From contig CAYGZQ010000027.1 of assembly GCA_964354375.1 (NCBI GenBank), forward strand, positions 1 to 47,780: a DNA stretch of 47,780 nucleotides. Direction: 5' to 3'. The notes below the pieces were generated by a model that was not told the DNA's origin, ran no database searches, and worked only from the letters and a program-made list of their open reading frames with translations. A program made the position numbers and the translations under genes. Source of the DNA: CAYGZQ01 sp964354375 [NCBI: uncultured Planctomycetota bacterium]. Its GTDB lineage: Bacteria; JAJVIF01; JAPKYR01. This document shows, piece after piece, positions 1-8,992 of the stretch (position 1 is its first letter; the number at the start of each line of letters is the position of its first letter).

Positions 1-30
1 GGTAGCAGCTACCGGAGTCGGCTACCGGAC
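1..30. repeat. GGTAGCAGCTACC-type palindromic repeat, cut by window start
   Basis: The first bases hold the palindrome GGTAGCAGCTACC followed by GGAG. A near-identical string (one mismatch over 16) closes the hairpin at 32653-32699, downstream of the large lipoprotein gene. It lies just past the 3' end of rarA. The rest of the element lies outside the window, so its full form cannot be seen. Confidence 0.45.
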
Positions 31-39
31 TTGCGGTCT

Positions 40-1413
40 TCATTGACCCTCACCCTTGCCGCCTTTTGCCTTCAATCTGGCCGCGCGGAATTTCTCCAGC
101 CACTCCCCGACAGCCTTCTCTTTCCCGCGAGGGGACGGATGATAATACTCGGTGCCGATCATCTCTTCCGGAAGGTATTGCATGTTCACAATTCCGCCGG
201 GAAACGAGTGGGCGTACTTGTAGCCCTCGGAATGTCCGTGCTCGGTCTTCATCTCGGGCACCGGCGCGTTTCTGAGATGCAGCGGAGGGGGATAGTTCTT
301 GCCGGACTCGATGTCCTTCATGGCGGCGGAGATCGCCATGACCGTCGCGTTCGATTTCGGGCTTGTCGCCACGTAAATGGTGGCCTGGGCCAGAGGTATC
401 TGCGCCTCGGGCATCCCCACGAACTCCACCGCGTCCCTGGCGGCATTCGCCACGACAAGCGCCATGGGATTTGCATTCCCAACGTCCTCGGCGGCCTGGA
501 TCACAAGGCGACGCGCGATGAATTTCGGATCCTCTCCGCTCGCAAGCATTTTCGCAAGGTAGTAGATCGCCGCGTCCGGGTCGCTACCCCTCATGCTTTT
601 GATATATGCGGAAATGGTGTCATAGTGCGCATCGCCCGTACGGTCGTACACCCTCCATGCCGCCTGCATCGCCGTCTCTATCACTTCCTGCGATATCTCC
701 CCTCCCTTCCCTTCGCTTTCCTCATCAATGAGGGATTTCGCCGCCTCCAGAGTCCCCATCAGCACGCGAGCGTCGCCCCCAGCAAGCATCAGGAGGCTGT
801 CCCTGACATTTTCAGGAAGCACGTACCGGCCCTTTTCCGTCCCCGGCTGCTCATGGAAGAAATCGAGCACCCTGTCCGCAATAATCGAGAGGTCCTCGAT
901 GCTCAAAGCCTCCAGTTTGTACACCGTTAGACGGCTTCGCAGTGCCGAGTTGATGGTGAAGTACGGATTCTCGGTTGTGGCCCCGATGAGGATGATCGTA
1001 CCGTCCTCGATGTGAGGCAGAAACGCATCCTGCTGAAGCTTATTGAACCTGTGAAGCTCGTCGATGAAGAGGATCGTGCGCCGCCCGGTCAGCTTTCTTT
1101 CGTCCCTCGCCTGCTTTACCACGTCCCGCACGTCCTTGACCGTGCTCGTGACCGCCGAGAACTCGCGGAAATTCACGTCCACCTCGTTTGCCAGCGCTCG
1201 CGCCACAGTGGTCTTGCCGCTGCCCGGCGGGCCCCACAGGATGAACGAATGAAGCTGCCCTGTGCGAACCATCCGAGCGATCGCACCGTTCTCCGACAGG
1301 AGACTCGACTGTCCGACGATCTCCCTGAGAGTCCTGGGGCGCAGCCTCGCGGCCAGCGGCAGCGTATCTTCACTTGCGGGATATGCCCTTTGCGGTTCCT
1401 GGAAAAGAGTCAT
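40..1413 (-). CDS. rarA: Replication-associated recombination protein A (RarA/MgsA), AAA+ ATPase
   Basis: A clamp-loader-like AAA+ ATPase of the RarA/MgsA/WRNIP1 family, which acts in the cytoplasm at stalled replication forks. Near the N-terminus it has the family signature LAARLRPRTLREIVGQ, then Walker A GPPGSGKTT, Walker B LFIDELHRF, sensor 1 GATTENPYF, and the C-terminal MgsA region with YYLAKMLASGEDPKFIARRL. At 457 residues it has normal family length. I chose the ATG at 1413 because GGTGAG lies just upstream; an in-frame TTG at 1425 would add four residues. It appears to be a single-gene unit, with about 70 bp separating it from the end of the S4-domain gene upstream on the same strand. 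Confidence 0.96.
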   Translation of the reverse strand: MTLFQEPQRAYPASEDTLPLAARLRPRTLREIVGQSSLLSENGAIARMVRTGQLHSFILWGPPGSGKTTVARALANEVDVNFREFSAVTSTVKDVRDVVKQARDERKLTGRRTILFIDELHRFNKLQQDAFLPHIEDGTIILIGATTENPYFTINSALRSRLTVYKLEALSIEDLSIIADRVLDFFHEQPGTEKGRYVLPENVRDSLLMLAGGDARVLMGTLEAAKSLIDEESEGKGGEISQEVIETAMQAAWRVYDRTGDAHYDTISAYIKSMRGSDPDAAIYYLAKMLASGEDPKFIARRLVIQAAEDVGNANPMALVVANAARDAVEFVGMPEAQIPLAQATIYVATSPKSNATVMAISAAMKDIESGKNYPPPLHLRNAPVPEMKTEHGHSEGYKYAHSFPGGIVNMQYLPEEMIGTEYYHPSPRGKEKAVGEWLEKFRAARLKAKGGKGEGQ

Positions 1414-1482
1414 GGTCTCACCCAACAGTTGTTTAGCTCTAGTTTATCACAATAGACCTGCATCTTCAGCAGCAGTCCCATT

Positions 1483-2253
1483 TCACGGGCCGCTCAGTAC
1501 CTCCACTTCAGCATAGACCCGACCTTTCTTCGACTCACCCACGATTCTCTCGAACCGGAAGGTTCCCCCTCCCCGGACTGCGACAACATCGCCCGGCCCA
1601 AGCTCGATCCCCGGCTTCGAAGCGGGGCGATAGTTCAGAAGGACCCCGCCGGTCTCCAGATGCTTCTTGACCTGCTCGCGGCTCGGCTTGAGCACCTTCG
1701 CGGACACGGCATCGATCCTTGGCGACGCTACTGTGACTTTCTTCTTACCCGTCGATGTCCCCGGCGGGAGTTTTTCGATCTCGACGGGCTCCATGACCAC
1801 AACAGAGAATCCCGCCATTGACCGCGGAATCTCGCCGGCTTCCGAGACCGCTACGGCCCAGCCGCCGTCGATTTTCAGCACATCGCCCACCGACGCGCTC
1901 CGGTCCAGATGTCGAGTCAGAACATCCATCATAGCGGACCGCGGCGGAGGGTCGAAGATGTTATTCGGCCGAACGCTCAGGGCACAAAAGCCCGGCGGAG
2001 GCCAATCCAGCAGATTCTGAGAATGAACCACCTGCAGGCATCGAAGCCTTGGCGACGGGTTGGGGGCGATCGACCTGAATCGGCATCCGACGGCCATCAG
2101 CTCGCCGACGGCAACCGACAGCGTCCAGGGCTCCCAAAAGGGACTCAGAATCGCCTGCTTTCGGGAAACGTCGGCATCGAGGATCGCCCCGGATTTCTCA
2201 ACCCACGCTGCGGCTTCGCTCCTTATCTCGGCATTCGACTTGAGCTCTTCCAT
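1483..2253 (-). CDS. S4-domain RNA-binding protein, YlmH-like
   Basis: A 257-residue protein whose C-terminal part carries an S4 RNA-binding fold: SPRIDAVSAKVLKPSR, then GGVLLNYRPASKPGIEL, then GDVVAVRGGGTF. The middle (MDVLTRHLDRSASVGDVL) matches the central region of YlmH proteins, which bind rRNA and have been linked to ribosome rescue and cell-division clusters in Gram-positive bacteria. The open frame extends back to 2433, but that overlaps the 3' end of the upstream lipoprotein gene. The ATG at 2253 (MEELKSN) is preferred because a promoter-like pair sits at 2303-2331. No clear Shine-Dalgarno is visible. The fold assignment is firm; the orthology to YlmH is inferred. Confidence 0.8.
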   Translation of the reverse strand: MEELKSNAEIRSEAAAWVEKSGAILDADVSRKQAILSPFWEPWTLSVAVGELMAVGCRFRSIAPNPSPRLRCLQVVHSQNLLDWPPPGFCALSVRPNNIFDPPPRSAMMDVLTRHLDRSASVGDVLKIDGGWAVAVSEAGEIPRSMAGFSVVVMEPVEIEKLPPGTSTGKKKVTVASPRIDAVSAKVLKPSREQVKKHLETGGVLLNYRPASKPGIELGPGDVVAVRGGGTFRFERIVGESKKGRVYAEVEVLSGP

Positions 2254-2302
2254 GGCGCAAAAAAGGCCCCGTGCGGAAATCGCGACCCCCAAGTGCGGTC
2301 TC

Positions 2303-2331
2303 AGAATAGTACCGATGCCCATTGGAATCAA
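2303..2331 (-). promoter_or_regulatory. Putative sigma70 promoter of the S4-domain gene
   Basis: On the minus strand TTGATT (2326-2331) and TATTCT (2303-2308) are separated by 17 bp, each matching 4 of 6 consensus positions. Initiation near 2296 would give a leader of about 43 nt before the ATG at 2253. This supports the shorter start. It is a sequence match only. Confidence 0.35.
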
Positions 2332-2372
2332 TTGCGTCTTCGATTCCCGAACGCAAGATGCGTTCGGCACCG

Positions 2373-4859
2373 TCAATTCAGCGGATGCGCAAGATTTCCC
2401 GTGTTCGACCTTGTCCTCATGAACTTCGGCCACGGGAGCAGGTTGAGATTAGCCGGCACTGTGCGGTTGGTGGTCAGGGCAAACATGTGATGGCTTTCCG
2501 TCGCAAAGACGATATCGATGTTGCCGTCGGAGTCGACATCGGCTATGAGCGGGATCGTCGTCACGGCGCCGTACTGCGACGTATCGTACTTGTACAGCGT
2601 GAGCCCGTCGGCTCCGTTCAGGATTCTGAGATAATAATCGCCGGAGCCCACGACCACATCGATCTGCCCGTCGGCGTTCATGTCCGCCACGGTCGGGGAT
2701 GTGGGCATGTAGATTTCGTCCTCGCTTGTCCAGATCAGCGACCCGTCCGTTCCATCAAGCAGGAAGACGCGCTGAAACCTTGACGATACCGCCACATCCG
2801 GAATGCCGTCCCCGTCGAAATCCCCAAGCGCCGGCGAAGTGTCGAAATTCCCGTCGAGCTCCTCGTTCGACCACAACATGGTATTGTTCGCGATGTCGAA
2901 CGCGTAGACACCATCACGGCTGCCGACGATCACATCACCCTTGCCGTCCTCGTTCAGATCACCGATCGCCGGCGATCCCATGGAGTAGCCGGTCTCGAAA
3001 TCATGACTCCAGAGGATGGCGCCGGTAATGCCGTTGATCGCCCGCACCACGCCTCCCGACGACACGAGAACGTCCAGATGACTGTCGTTGTCGAAATCCT
3101 CGAGCGACGGAGTGGCTTTCACCGGCGCGTTCGTGTCGTAACTCACAAGCAGATCGCCGGTACCCCCCTGGAAAGCGTACAGGTAATTGTCGAAGGAGCC
3201 CACAACCACCTCGGGTACTCCGTCGCCGGTCTGGTCGGCGCAGACGGGCGATGATTCCACAATGCTTCCGGTGGGGAAGGTCGTCATAGCGTACGGGTTT
3301 CCGAACAGGAGGTTGAGGGCGTAAATCGACGTATCGTTGGAGCCCACGACCACATCGAGGATGTCGTCGTCGTTCACATCTCTTATCGCCGGAGAGCTCT
3401 TGACCATTCCTCCGGTCTGGTACGACCATTTCACGTCTCCTGTCTGGCCCGAGAGCGAGTAAACCTTCCCGTTGTCGCACCCGAAGATGACATCCTGCAC
3501 GTCGTCCAGATCGATGTCCTTGACATTCGGGGACGACTCCAGGTCGCCTGTGAAGATCTGCTCCCAGATACCGCTCATGGACATACTCATGCCCAGGATC
3601 TTGACCCCGTTCTCGTCCTCGTTGCCGGCCTGGTCCTCGGCCCTCACGATGAACTTGTACGTCGCGCCGTCGACCGTCTCGACCGCATAGTGAGACCATC
3701 CGGTCACGACGTCCTGGGACGGTGGAATGAGAGGAATGTCCGTCGAGGAGTAGATATTGTAGAGCACGGGACCGCTCGGGTCGGTTGCCGGGAAGAAGCC
3801 TACGATCGCGCGCTGGCTTCCCCACCAGACCTCATCGATCCCGACATCTCCGGTCCATTCCGGAGGCTCGTTGTCCTGCGTCACCTGCACCGTGATCCTG
3901 CGGAAGATCTTCGCTGTGCTTACCGAGTCCAGCGCCACGATCGGAAGCTCGAAGGAGCCTTCCGAGAGCGGCAGCCATGCGTCCGGTACGGTTGCGTCAT
4001 ACTGCAGATGCAGCTCCCATATTCTGAAATTCTCGCCCGCCGCACCGGCGGCCATCGGCTCGAACGCCTGCAGGCCCGCGAGCGGATTCAGGAGCGAGCA
4101 GTCCAGGTATACGCCCTTCGCGTCATCCTGCCAGTCGAGGAGATCCACCGACACGTTGAGTGTGTAGCCGGTCGGATGCACCGTGCCCTCGACCGTAAGG
4201 TTCGTCATCTCCGCAGGCTCCTTCGGATGATCCGGATAACTTGCGTCCACGATGAACGGCACCAGGAGCTTGAAGGGTTTGGGCAGACTCAGCGTCACAT
4301 GCGAGCTGTGCTCCTCGGCCGGACCGAAATAGCGGCCCTCGCTTTCCTTCGCGAAAATGATGTACGGATCGGGGCGATACATTTCCCCGGACCAGAAATC
4401 AGTGAGCCCCGCCTCGTTTGTCAGCCTCCGTCCCGTGTCCCACTCATCGAGCAGCAGAACTCCCCTGACATCGTACCCACCGAGAACCGACGGGTTGACA
4501 AGCGCCGCATCGAGATCGATTATCCCGGCGGACTTGTCGAACGAGAAATTATCGAGCCTGAGGCAATTCGAGCATGCCGGCTTGAGGATCATCGACGTGA
4601 CATCGAAATGCGCCTCCAAAGCCCGTTCGAGGGGGAGTACGGCCGCAGTTCCTTCTTCCGGACGGATATCGAGAATGTAACCGCCCCAGATGACACGACC
4701 TTCAGAGGCGACACGGTCAGCCATGGCTTCCGGGAGGTGCTTCGGCGCGGACATGTCGGGGATGGCCCCGGTCGGGTCGCCTCCTCCGCCGGAACAAGCC
4801 AGGCTAAGCGCCAGGATGCAGAAGATGCAGGCGATTGTCGCATTCAACGCTCTGATCAT
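2373..4859 (-). CDS. Large lipoprotein with shared N-terminal module and C-terminal FG-GAP/VCBS propeller
   Basis: An exported lipoprotein of 828 residues. The start at 4859 gives a clean signal peptide with lipobox LSLACS; the open frame extends 27 residues further without a signal reason. Residues about 50-330 form a module shared with two other lipoproteins of this window (6049-8751 and 29541-32582): WGGY, then PLERA, then GGYDVRGV, then VDLLDWQDD. A fibronectin/Ig-like stretch follows. From about residue 435 to the end come eight FG-GAP/VCBS repeats, each with an acidic calcium-type loop such as DFDGDGIPDVAV followed by a short YAL or YAF strand, so a beta-propeller of seven or eight blades is expected. 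A CxxC (ACSNC) lies in the N-terminal module. Such propellers usually mediate surface binding; the ligand here is unknown. Confidence 0.88.
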   Translation of the reverse strand: MIRALNATIACIFCILALSLACSGGGGDPTGAIPDMSAPKHLPEAMADRVASEGRVIWGGYILDIRPEEGTAAVLPLERALEAHFDVTSMILKPACSNCLRLDNFSFDKSAGIIDLDAALVNPSVLGGYDVRGVLLLDEWDTGRRLTNEAGLTDFWSGEMYRPDPYIIFAKESEGRYFGPAEEHSSHVTLSLPKPFKLLVPFIVDASYPDHPKEPAEMTNLTVEGTVHPTGYTLNVSVDLLDWQDDAKGVYLDCSLLNPLAGLQAFEPMAAGAAGENFRIWELHLQYDATVPDAWLPLSEGSFELPIVALDSVSTAKIFRRITVQVTQDNEPPEWTGDVGIDEVWWGSQRAIVGFFPATDPSGPVLYNIYSSTDIPLIPPSQDVVTGWSHYAVETVDGATYKFIVRAEDQAGNEDENGVKILGMSMSMSGIWEQIFTGDLESSPNVKDIDLDDVQDVIFGCDNGKVYSLSGQTGDVKWSYQTGGMVKSSPAIRDVNDDDILDVVVGSNDTSIYALNLLFGNPYAMTTFPTGSIVESSPVCADQTGDGVPEVVVGSFDNYLYAFQGGTGDLLVSYDTNAPVKATPSLEDFDNDSHLDVLVSSGGVVRAINGITGAILWSHDFETGYSMGSPAIGDLNEDGKGDVIVGSRDGVYAFDIANNTMLWSNEELDGNFDTSPALGDFDGDGIPDVAVSSRFQRVFLLDGTDGSLIWTSEDEIYMPTSPTVADMNADGQIDVVVGSGDYYLRILNGADGLTLYKYDTSQYGAVTTIPLIADVDSDGNIDIVFATESHHMFALTTNRTVPANLNLLPWPKFMRTRSNTGNLAHPLN

Positions 4860-5131
4860 TGATATTCCAGGTGCGTTCACCTTTTCACCACCCCGTTGAG
4901 CGGGATCAGGAGAGGCCCAATCCGATGGTCCTATTCTCATTAGTAGTATTCAGGGTGGTGAAATCCTGCTGAACGGGCGGGATTCAGTGAACGAACGTTC
5001 AGGTCCGATATTTGCTTGCGGGTTCTAATCGGAGTCAGCGCGATTCAAGCGAGCTTGACGAATCTGAATCCGGTTTCATGGGGAGGCTGTCGTTGGTCGA
5101 GGTCGTCAGGGTCAACAGCATCAGAGGGGCA

Positions 5132-5198
5132 CGGGTGCCGGGCTACGCGCTATCTACCGCCACAAGCTACGCTTCGCTCCGCTTGTGACGGGCACCCG
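5132..5198. repeat. Nested hairpin element (CGGGTGCC ... GGCACCCG)
   Basis: Outer arms CGGGTGCC (5132-5139) and GGCACCCG (5191-5198) enclose an inner hairpin CACAAGC (5161-5167) / GCTTGTG (5181-5187). The layout resembles the element at 41179-41295, which has the same outer motif and a similar ACAAGC/GCTTGT inner stem, so both probably belong to one intergenic hairpin family. Confidence 0.5.
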
Positions 5199-5294
5199 CT
5201 CGTTCCCTCCCCGAGGGAAAGGACGCATGCGCTTAACCCTCACCAATCGCCCGCCGTGTGTCCCAAGCCTCTCCGCCTTGTCCCCCCCTGTATA

Positions 5295-5353
5295 CCTCAC
5301 CCCCCCCAACCCCCCTCTCCACAATTGTGGAGAGGGGGGACAGGGGGGTGAGG
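5295..5353. repeat. CCTCACCCCC / CCCCTCTCCAC inverted repeat, copy 1
   Basis: A long inverted repeat that opens with CCTCACCCCC, has CCCCCTCTCCACAATTGTGG at its centre and closes with GGGGGGTGAGG. The arms pair nearly along their whole length. A second copy lies at 37729-37805 in front of lnt. Elements of this look are scattered in many bacterial genomes; no transposase accompanies it here. Confidence 0.75.
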
Positions 5354-5440
5354 CCTGGCCGGCCGGCTGACGCAGCGACCACGCCAAAGCCGCCGAAAAC
5401 CCTGTCAGCAATGCTGTTGCCGGACCGTTATCGGTGCAAT

Positions 5441-5872
5441 ATGAGTCCGTCATCGACACAGCCACCTTCAGGAAGAACTGATTCCAACCGCGATTCCTCC
5501 TCCTACCGCGTGCCGGAATACATCCGCGATCTCGCGAAGAGACTCAGAGCCAACCCTACTCCCTCCGAGAGAGCGCTGTGGCAAGCGCTTCGCAACACTC
5601 GTCTGCACGGCCTCAAGTTCCGTCGTCAACATCCAATTGGACACTTCATCGCTGACTTCTACTGCCCCTCCGCTCGTCTCGTAATCCAAATCGACGGCAG
5701 CGCGCATGACGAGCCTGACCAGGCGCGGTACGATCGCGTGAGGGATGGAATCCTCGATAGTCGTCATCTTCGCGTCATTCGTTTTCAGTCGGACACAGTG
5801 TTGAATGATCTACGCAGAGTGCTCACGGACATCGCCGCGGCCTGTGAAAACCGGCTGCCGCCCACAGGCTGA
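5441..5872 (+). CDS. DUF559-family endonuclease-like protein
   Basis: A 143-residue protein with the DUF559 core: YIRDLAKRLRANPTPSERALWQAL, then LHGLKFRRQHPIGHFIADFYCP, then LVIQIDGSAHD, then RVIRFQSDTVLNDLRRVL. The fold belongs to the Vsr/PD-(D/E)xK-like nuclease group, and the D of FIADFYC, the ID and the H are the usual candidate catalytic residues. The cellular role is not established; members are often single genes in variable regions. The start is uncertain: ATG at 5441 is nearest the conserved domain, with another in-frame ATG at 5411. The open frame upstream of that runs through repeat DNA and is not credible. A bidirectional terminator at 5993-6022 follows. Confidence 0.85.
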   Translation: MSPSSTQPPSGRTDSNRDSSSYRVPEYIRDLAKRLRANPTPSERALWQALRNTRLHGLKFRRQHPIGHFIADFYCPSARLVIQIDGSAHDEPDQARYDRVRDGILDSRHLRVIRFQSDTVLNDLRRVLTDIAAACENRLPPTG

Positions 5873-5992
5873 GCGAGTTTCCCAGCAAGCCCGTGCCCGT
5901 TTTGAGTCACGTAGCCCGGCATTTCCCTTGCCGGGAGATTTATTAATGAATGAAAGATTCGGCAAATGAAATGCCGTGCCCATGGGGATAGG

Positions 5993-6022
5993 AAAACCCC
6001 ATGCGCTTCCGCATGGGGTTTT
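5993..6022. terminator. Bidirectional rho-independent terminator
   Basis: A perfect 13-bp stem, AAAACCCCATGCG, loop CTTC, then its complement ending in TTTT. The A-run on one side and T-run on the other let it work in both directions, between the plus-strand DUF559 gene and the minus-strand lipoprotein whose stop is at 6049. Confidence 0.9.
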
Positions 6023-6048
6023 GAGTCCTTTCGTGATGTCGGCAGCCC

Positions 6049-8751
6049 TTACTTCGGCGGGTCGAATTCGGGCACGCCGGTATGCCATCGGTTGCCGGAG
6101 TGCTGGGTCCACGGACGCAATGAGATATCCTCGGGCACCGGAGCGCCCATGTCGAGCACGTATGTGTAACCGCGCATGTTGCACGCGATCAGCTCCCATT
6201 CGCCGTCGCCATCGACATCCCCCATTGCAGGAGTGGCGCTGATCTCCCTGTTGTCCCCGTCGACGCCGGTCGAGACCATCATGCTGAACAGGTTTCTCCC
6301 GCCGAAATCGCCGGGTAGATTGAGATCACCGATGTTAACGAGGTCGACAAAGCCGTCCTGCCGCCCGTACATCGCGTTCAGATGACCGTCGCCGGTGAAG
6401 TCACCGATAATCGGCGATGAGTAATTGGTCGGGGTGTCCTTATCGATATTGGGCCCGAGTTTCTTGTAGATGGTTTCTCCGGTCGCGCCGTCGATCGCGT
6501 AGATGGAGAACTGCTCGGTCGCATACGCCGTGACAATGAAATCCCAGATGTTGTCGTCATTGACATGCGCCGGAGCCGGACCGCGCATCGCTCTTCCCCA
6601 GATATCGCCGTTCACCCAGATATCATCACCGTTCACTCCGTTCAGTGCATACACAGCGCCCGTGGTCTCGCCCTCATTGTTGGTAGCGCAGAAAATCGCA
6701 TCGGGCACCAGATCGTCATTTACATAAGTCATGACTACCGGGCTCTCTATATTGTTCATAGCCGGGCAAACATAGTAGGACCATATCTCCTCCCCAGTAG
6801 CTCCGTCGAGCATGTGAACCTTGTTGTCGAGGGAGCCGAAGCATACATCGGCCACATCGTCCCCATTCACATCAGCCAGTCCCGGCGTCGATGCGACCCC
6901 CCCACACTGATCGAACTGCCAGATCACGATCGAGTTGGGATCGCCGGGATTCGGCGGACCCGCGCCGTTCAGGGCGAGCATCCTGCTGTCGCCGGTACCG
7001 ATAACCACATCGGGAGTACTGTCGCCGTTAATGTACGCGATCGCGGGAGTGCAGTGCATCTGCGCCCCGGCGCCGGTGTCGTATTTCCAGTACTCAGCAC
7101 CGGTCGCGCCGTCGATCGCGTACACAAATCCATTGTCACTCGGCGCCACTGCATCGAGCTTGCTGTCGTTGTTCAGGTCCACCAGCGCGGGTGAAGCGTA
7201 GAGAACCTCGCTGCCGGTGTCGTACTCCCAGATGATGGTGTTCTGAGTGCCGGTCCCCGAGCCTCCGTACGCGTAGATTCGCCCGTTTTTCGCCCCGACG
7301 ACAATGTCATCCTTGCCGTCGCCGTTCACATCACCGATCGCGGGCGATCCAAAGATGCCGAATTGGTTCGGCGGCTGATCTTTTATGAAGCTCCATCTCG
7401 CCTCGGCGGGATACCTCGTGCACGAGTACTCGAGCATGTTGTCGTCGAAGAGCCCCTGCGCGTCCTTCAGACGTATCCCGAAAAACCGCTCGACATTCGC
7501 GGGAGCTCCGCCCCCCTCGCCAAACGGAGTGTAACCCTGGTACTGATCGGACGTCACGACTTTCAGAACCGTCCCGTCAAACGGGCTCGACTGGTCATTT
7601 CCGTAGAATATGTACTGCAGCGGGAGGGAGACATCCCAAGCCTCGTGGAAGAAAAGCCACAGGAACTGCGGACCCGAGATGTGGTCGTAGATACCTTCCT
7701 GCCCCGGGATTTTCCACACCGGCGGCACATTGTCGTATGCGCTCCAGACTGCGAAGTCGCGCATGTACTTGATTGTCTCGACGCTGTCGGTGGCGGTGAG
7801 GGTGATGACGCGTCTGCCGGCGGGGTATCCGCTGCCCTGGGAGAGGAGGTACTGCCACGTGGATGTGTGGTTATCGGGGTTCTCGCCGACAAAGACCATC
7901 TCCTGCGGAGACGGCTCGCCGAAGGCGCTCAGGTTCAGACTGACCGACTGTACATCATTCTGCCAGTCGGTGAGCACTGCGAGAATCATAGCATTGGAGC
8001 CTTCGGGATGGATCGGCCCGTCCGGAGCAGGTATGAAGCAGCTCACGGCCTCGCGGGCATTGCACGCAGGAGGCGGATCGGGCGACCAGCTCGCGTCGAT
8101 CTTATACACCATCTGAAGGAGCTTGTAGGTGCTATGTTTGAGAAACACGTAGCTCGTCCCGTGAGTGGCCTGAGGACCGAACGGTCTGTACGTCTCCTCG
8201 GTATTGAAGGCCATGTAGGGGTTGGCGACCTCCGGCATGCCCCCGTTGTAAAGCGTCGTCAGGCCCGTGTGCATGACCTCCCCCTGCAGAGTCTCGAGCC
8301 TCGTCATGGCTGAGGGAGGATATATTATCCCGCGCACGTCGCGTCCCGTGAGGTTCGTGGGGTTGGTGAGCGTAATACCCGCGGTTATCTGGCTGTACGG
8401 ATCGCCCGGGATCACTGACGACGACAGAATCTTCACGCAGCCCTGCCCTCCGCAATTGGGCGGCTGCACGAAGGCGGTCACGTTCGCGTGGACTTCCGCG
8501 CTTCTCATCGGCTGGACATCGATGTCGACATCCTTCAGCTTACCCTCGGCATCGTCGATATCCCTGATCGTGATCAGGTATTCGCCCCAGCACTGATGGC
8601 GGCCGGATTCCGACCCGGATTGCGCCGCAATGTCGGGCGCGTTCGGGCTCTGGGGCATCGTAGGGACACCTTTCGAACAGCCCGATGCCCCGGCGACGAC
8701 AATCGCGACCAATCCGATTGCCAGAGCGTGAAACAGACTTCTTCGAAGCAT
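6049..8751 (-). CDS. Large lipoprotein with shared N-terminal module and FG-GAP/VCBS propeller (paralogue of 2373-4859)
   Basis: A 900-residue exported lipoprotein. The ATG at 8751 has a good GGGAGG site eight bases upstream and begins a signal peptide with lipobox AGASGC. The N-terminal part carries the shared module: CWGEY, PMRSA, TGRDVRGI and VLTDWQNDV, with CGGQGC in the place of the other protein's CxxC. From about residue 467 onward there are eight FG-GAP-type repeats, for example DVNGDGKDDIVVG and DVDGDGEWELIAC; several acidic loops are degenerate (YINGDS, HVNDDN). It has its own strong promoter at 8840-8868 and ends at a bidirectional terminator. A surface or periplasmic binding role is inferred from the propeller; nothing shows the ligand. 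Confidence 0.88.
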   Translation of the reverse strand: MLRRSLFHALAIGLVAIVVAGASGCSKGVPTMPQSPNAPDIAAQSGSESGRHQCWGEYLITIRDIDDAEGKLKDVDIDVQPMRSAEVHANVTAFVQPPNCGGQGCVKILSSSVIPGDPYSQITAGITLTNPTNLTGRDVRGIIYPPSAMTRLETLQGEVMHTGLTTLYNGGMPEVANPYMAFNTEETYRPFGPQATHGTSYVFLKHSTYKLLQMVYKIDASWSPDPPPACNAREAVSCFIPAPDGPIHPEGSNAMILAVLTDWQNDVQSVSLNLSAFGEPSPQEMVFVGENPDNHTSTWQYLLSQGSGYPAGRRVITLTATDSVETIKYMRDFAVWSAYDNVPPVWKIPGQEGIYDHISGPQFLWLFFHEAWDVSLPLQYIFYGNDQSSPFDGTVLKVVTSDQYQGYTPFGEGGGAPANVERFFGIRLKDAQGLFDDNMLEYSCTRYPAEARWSFIKDQPPNQFGIFGSPAIGDVNGDGKDDIVVGAKNGRIYAYGGSGTGTQNTIIWEYDTGSEVLYASPALVDLNNDSKLDAVAPSDNGFVYAIDGATGAEYWKYDTGAGAQMHCTPAIAYINGDSTPDVVIGTGDSRMLALNGAGPPNPGDPNSIVIWQFDQCGGVASTPGLADVNGDDVADVCFGSLDNKVHMLDGATGEEIWSYYVCPAMNNIESPVVMTYVNDDLVPDAIFCATNNEGETTGAVYALNGVNGDDIWVNGDIWGRAMRGPAPAHVNDDNIWDFIVTAYATEQFSIYAIDGATGETIYKKLGPNIDKDTPTNYSSPIIGDFTGDGHLNAMYGRQDGFVDLVNIGDLNLPGDFGGRNLFSMMVSTGVDGDNREISATPAMGDVDGDGEWELIACNMRGYTYVLDMGAPVPEDISLRPWTQHSGNRWHTGVPEFDPPK

Positions 8752-8806
8752 TATGGGAACCTCCCGCTGGCAGAGTGAGTGTGTTCCTCGTTTGAATAAC
8801 TGATAT

Positions 8807-8836
8807 AACAGGCAATATAAAAATATACAGCCTGTT
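8807..8836 (-). promoter_or_regulatory. Inverted repeat at the transcription start of the second propeller lipoprotein
   Basis: AACAGGC (8807-8813) and GCCTGTT (8830-8836) form 7-bp arms around an AT-only core of 16 bp. The outer arm abuts the -10 box, so the repeat starts at or near the predicted first transcribed base. It could be an operator or a 5' leader hairpin. Confidence 0.4.
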
Positions 8837-8839
8837 TTC

Positions 8840-8868
8840 ATTATAAGAGAATGAAGCCGTTCCGTCAA
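8840..8868 (-). promoter_or_regulatory. Strong sigma70-type promoter of the second propeller lipoprotein
   Basis: On the minus strand TTGACG (8863-8868), a 17-bp spacer and a perfect TATAAT (8840-8845). Initiation near 8833 gives a leader of about 80 nt. This is the best promoter match in the window and marks the lipoprotein as an independent, possibly highly expressed unit. Confidence 0.8.
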
Positions 8869-8992
8869 GGAATCGCCTGAATATTCATTCAGATTATTTC
8901 GAGGGGGAGGCCTGACTGCTTTTCCGCCCTGGTGTCCCTGGTGCCCTTAATGTCCCGTAAGTCTTGTTACTGAACGAGCTTTCGGTCGTCGC

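Larger units (their letters stand above)
4860..5440. other. Gene-free region with hairpin repeats
   Basis: About 580 bp between the first propeller lipoprotein (minus) and the DUF559 gene (plus). Open frames here are compositionally odd and are produced by repeat DNA. It holds a nested hairpin at 5132-5198 and a CCCCTCTCCAC-type inverted repeat at 5295-5353. I see no convincing gene or RNA. Confidence 0.6.

Noticed and set aside
3690-4862. 390-residue open frame on the plus strand
   Set aside because: It is antisense to the signal-peptide-bearing propeller lipoprotein, is rich in Arg and His as expected of a GC-rich shadow frame, and has no recognisable motif or ribosome site.
5016-5351. Small open frames around 5.0-5.4 kb on both strands
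   Set aside because: They are produced by proline-, glycine- and serine-coding repeat DNA and overlap hairpin elements; no ribosome sites.
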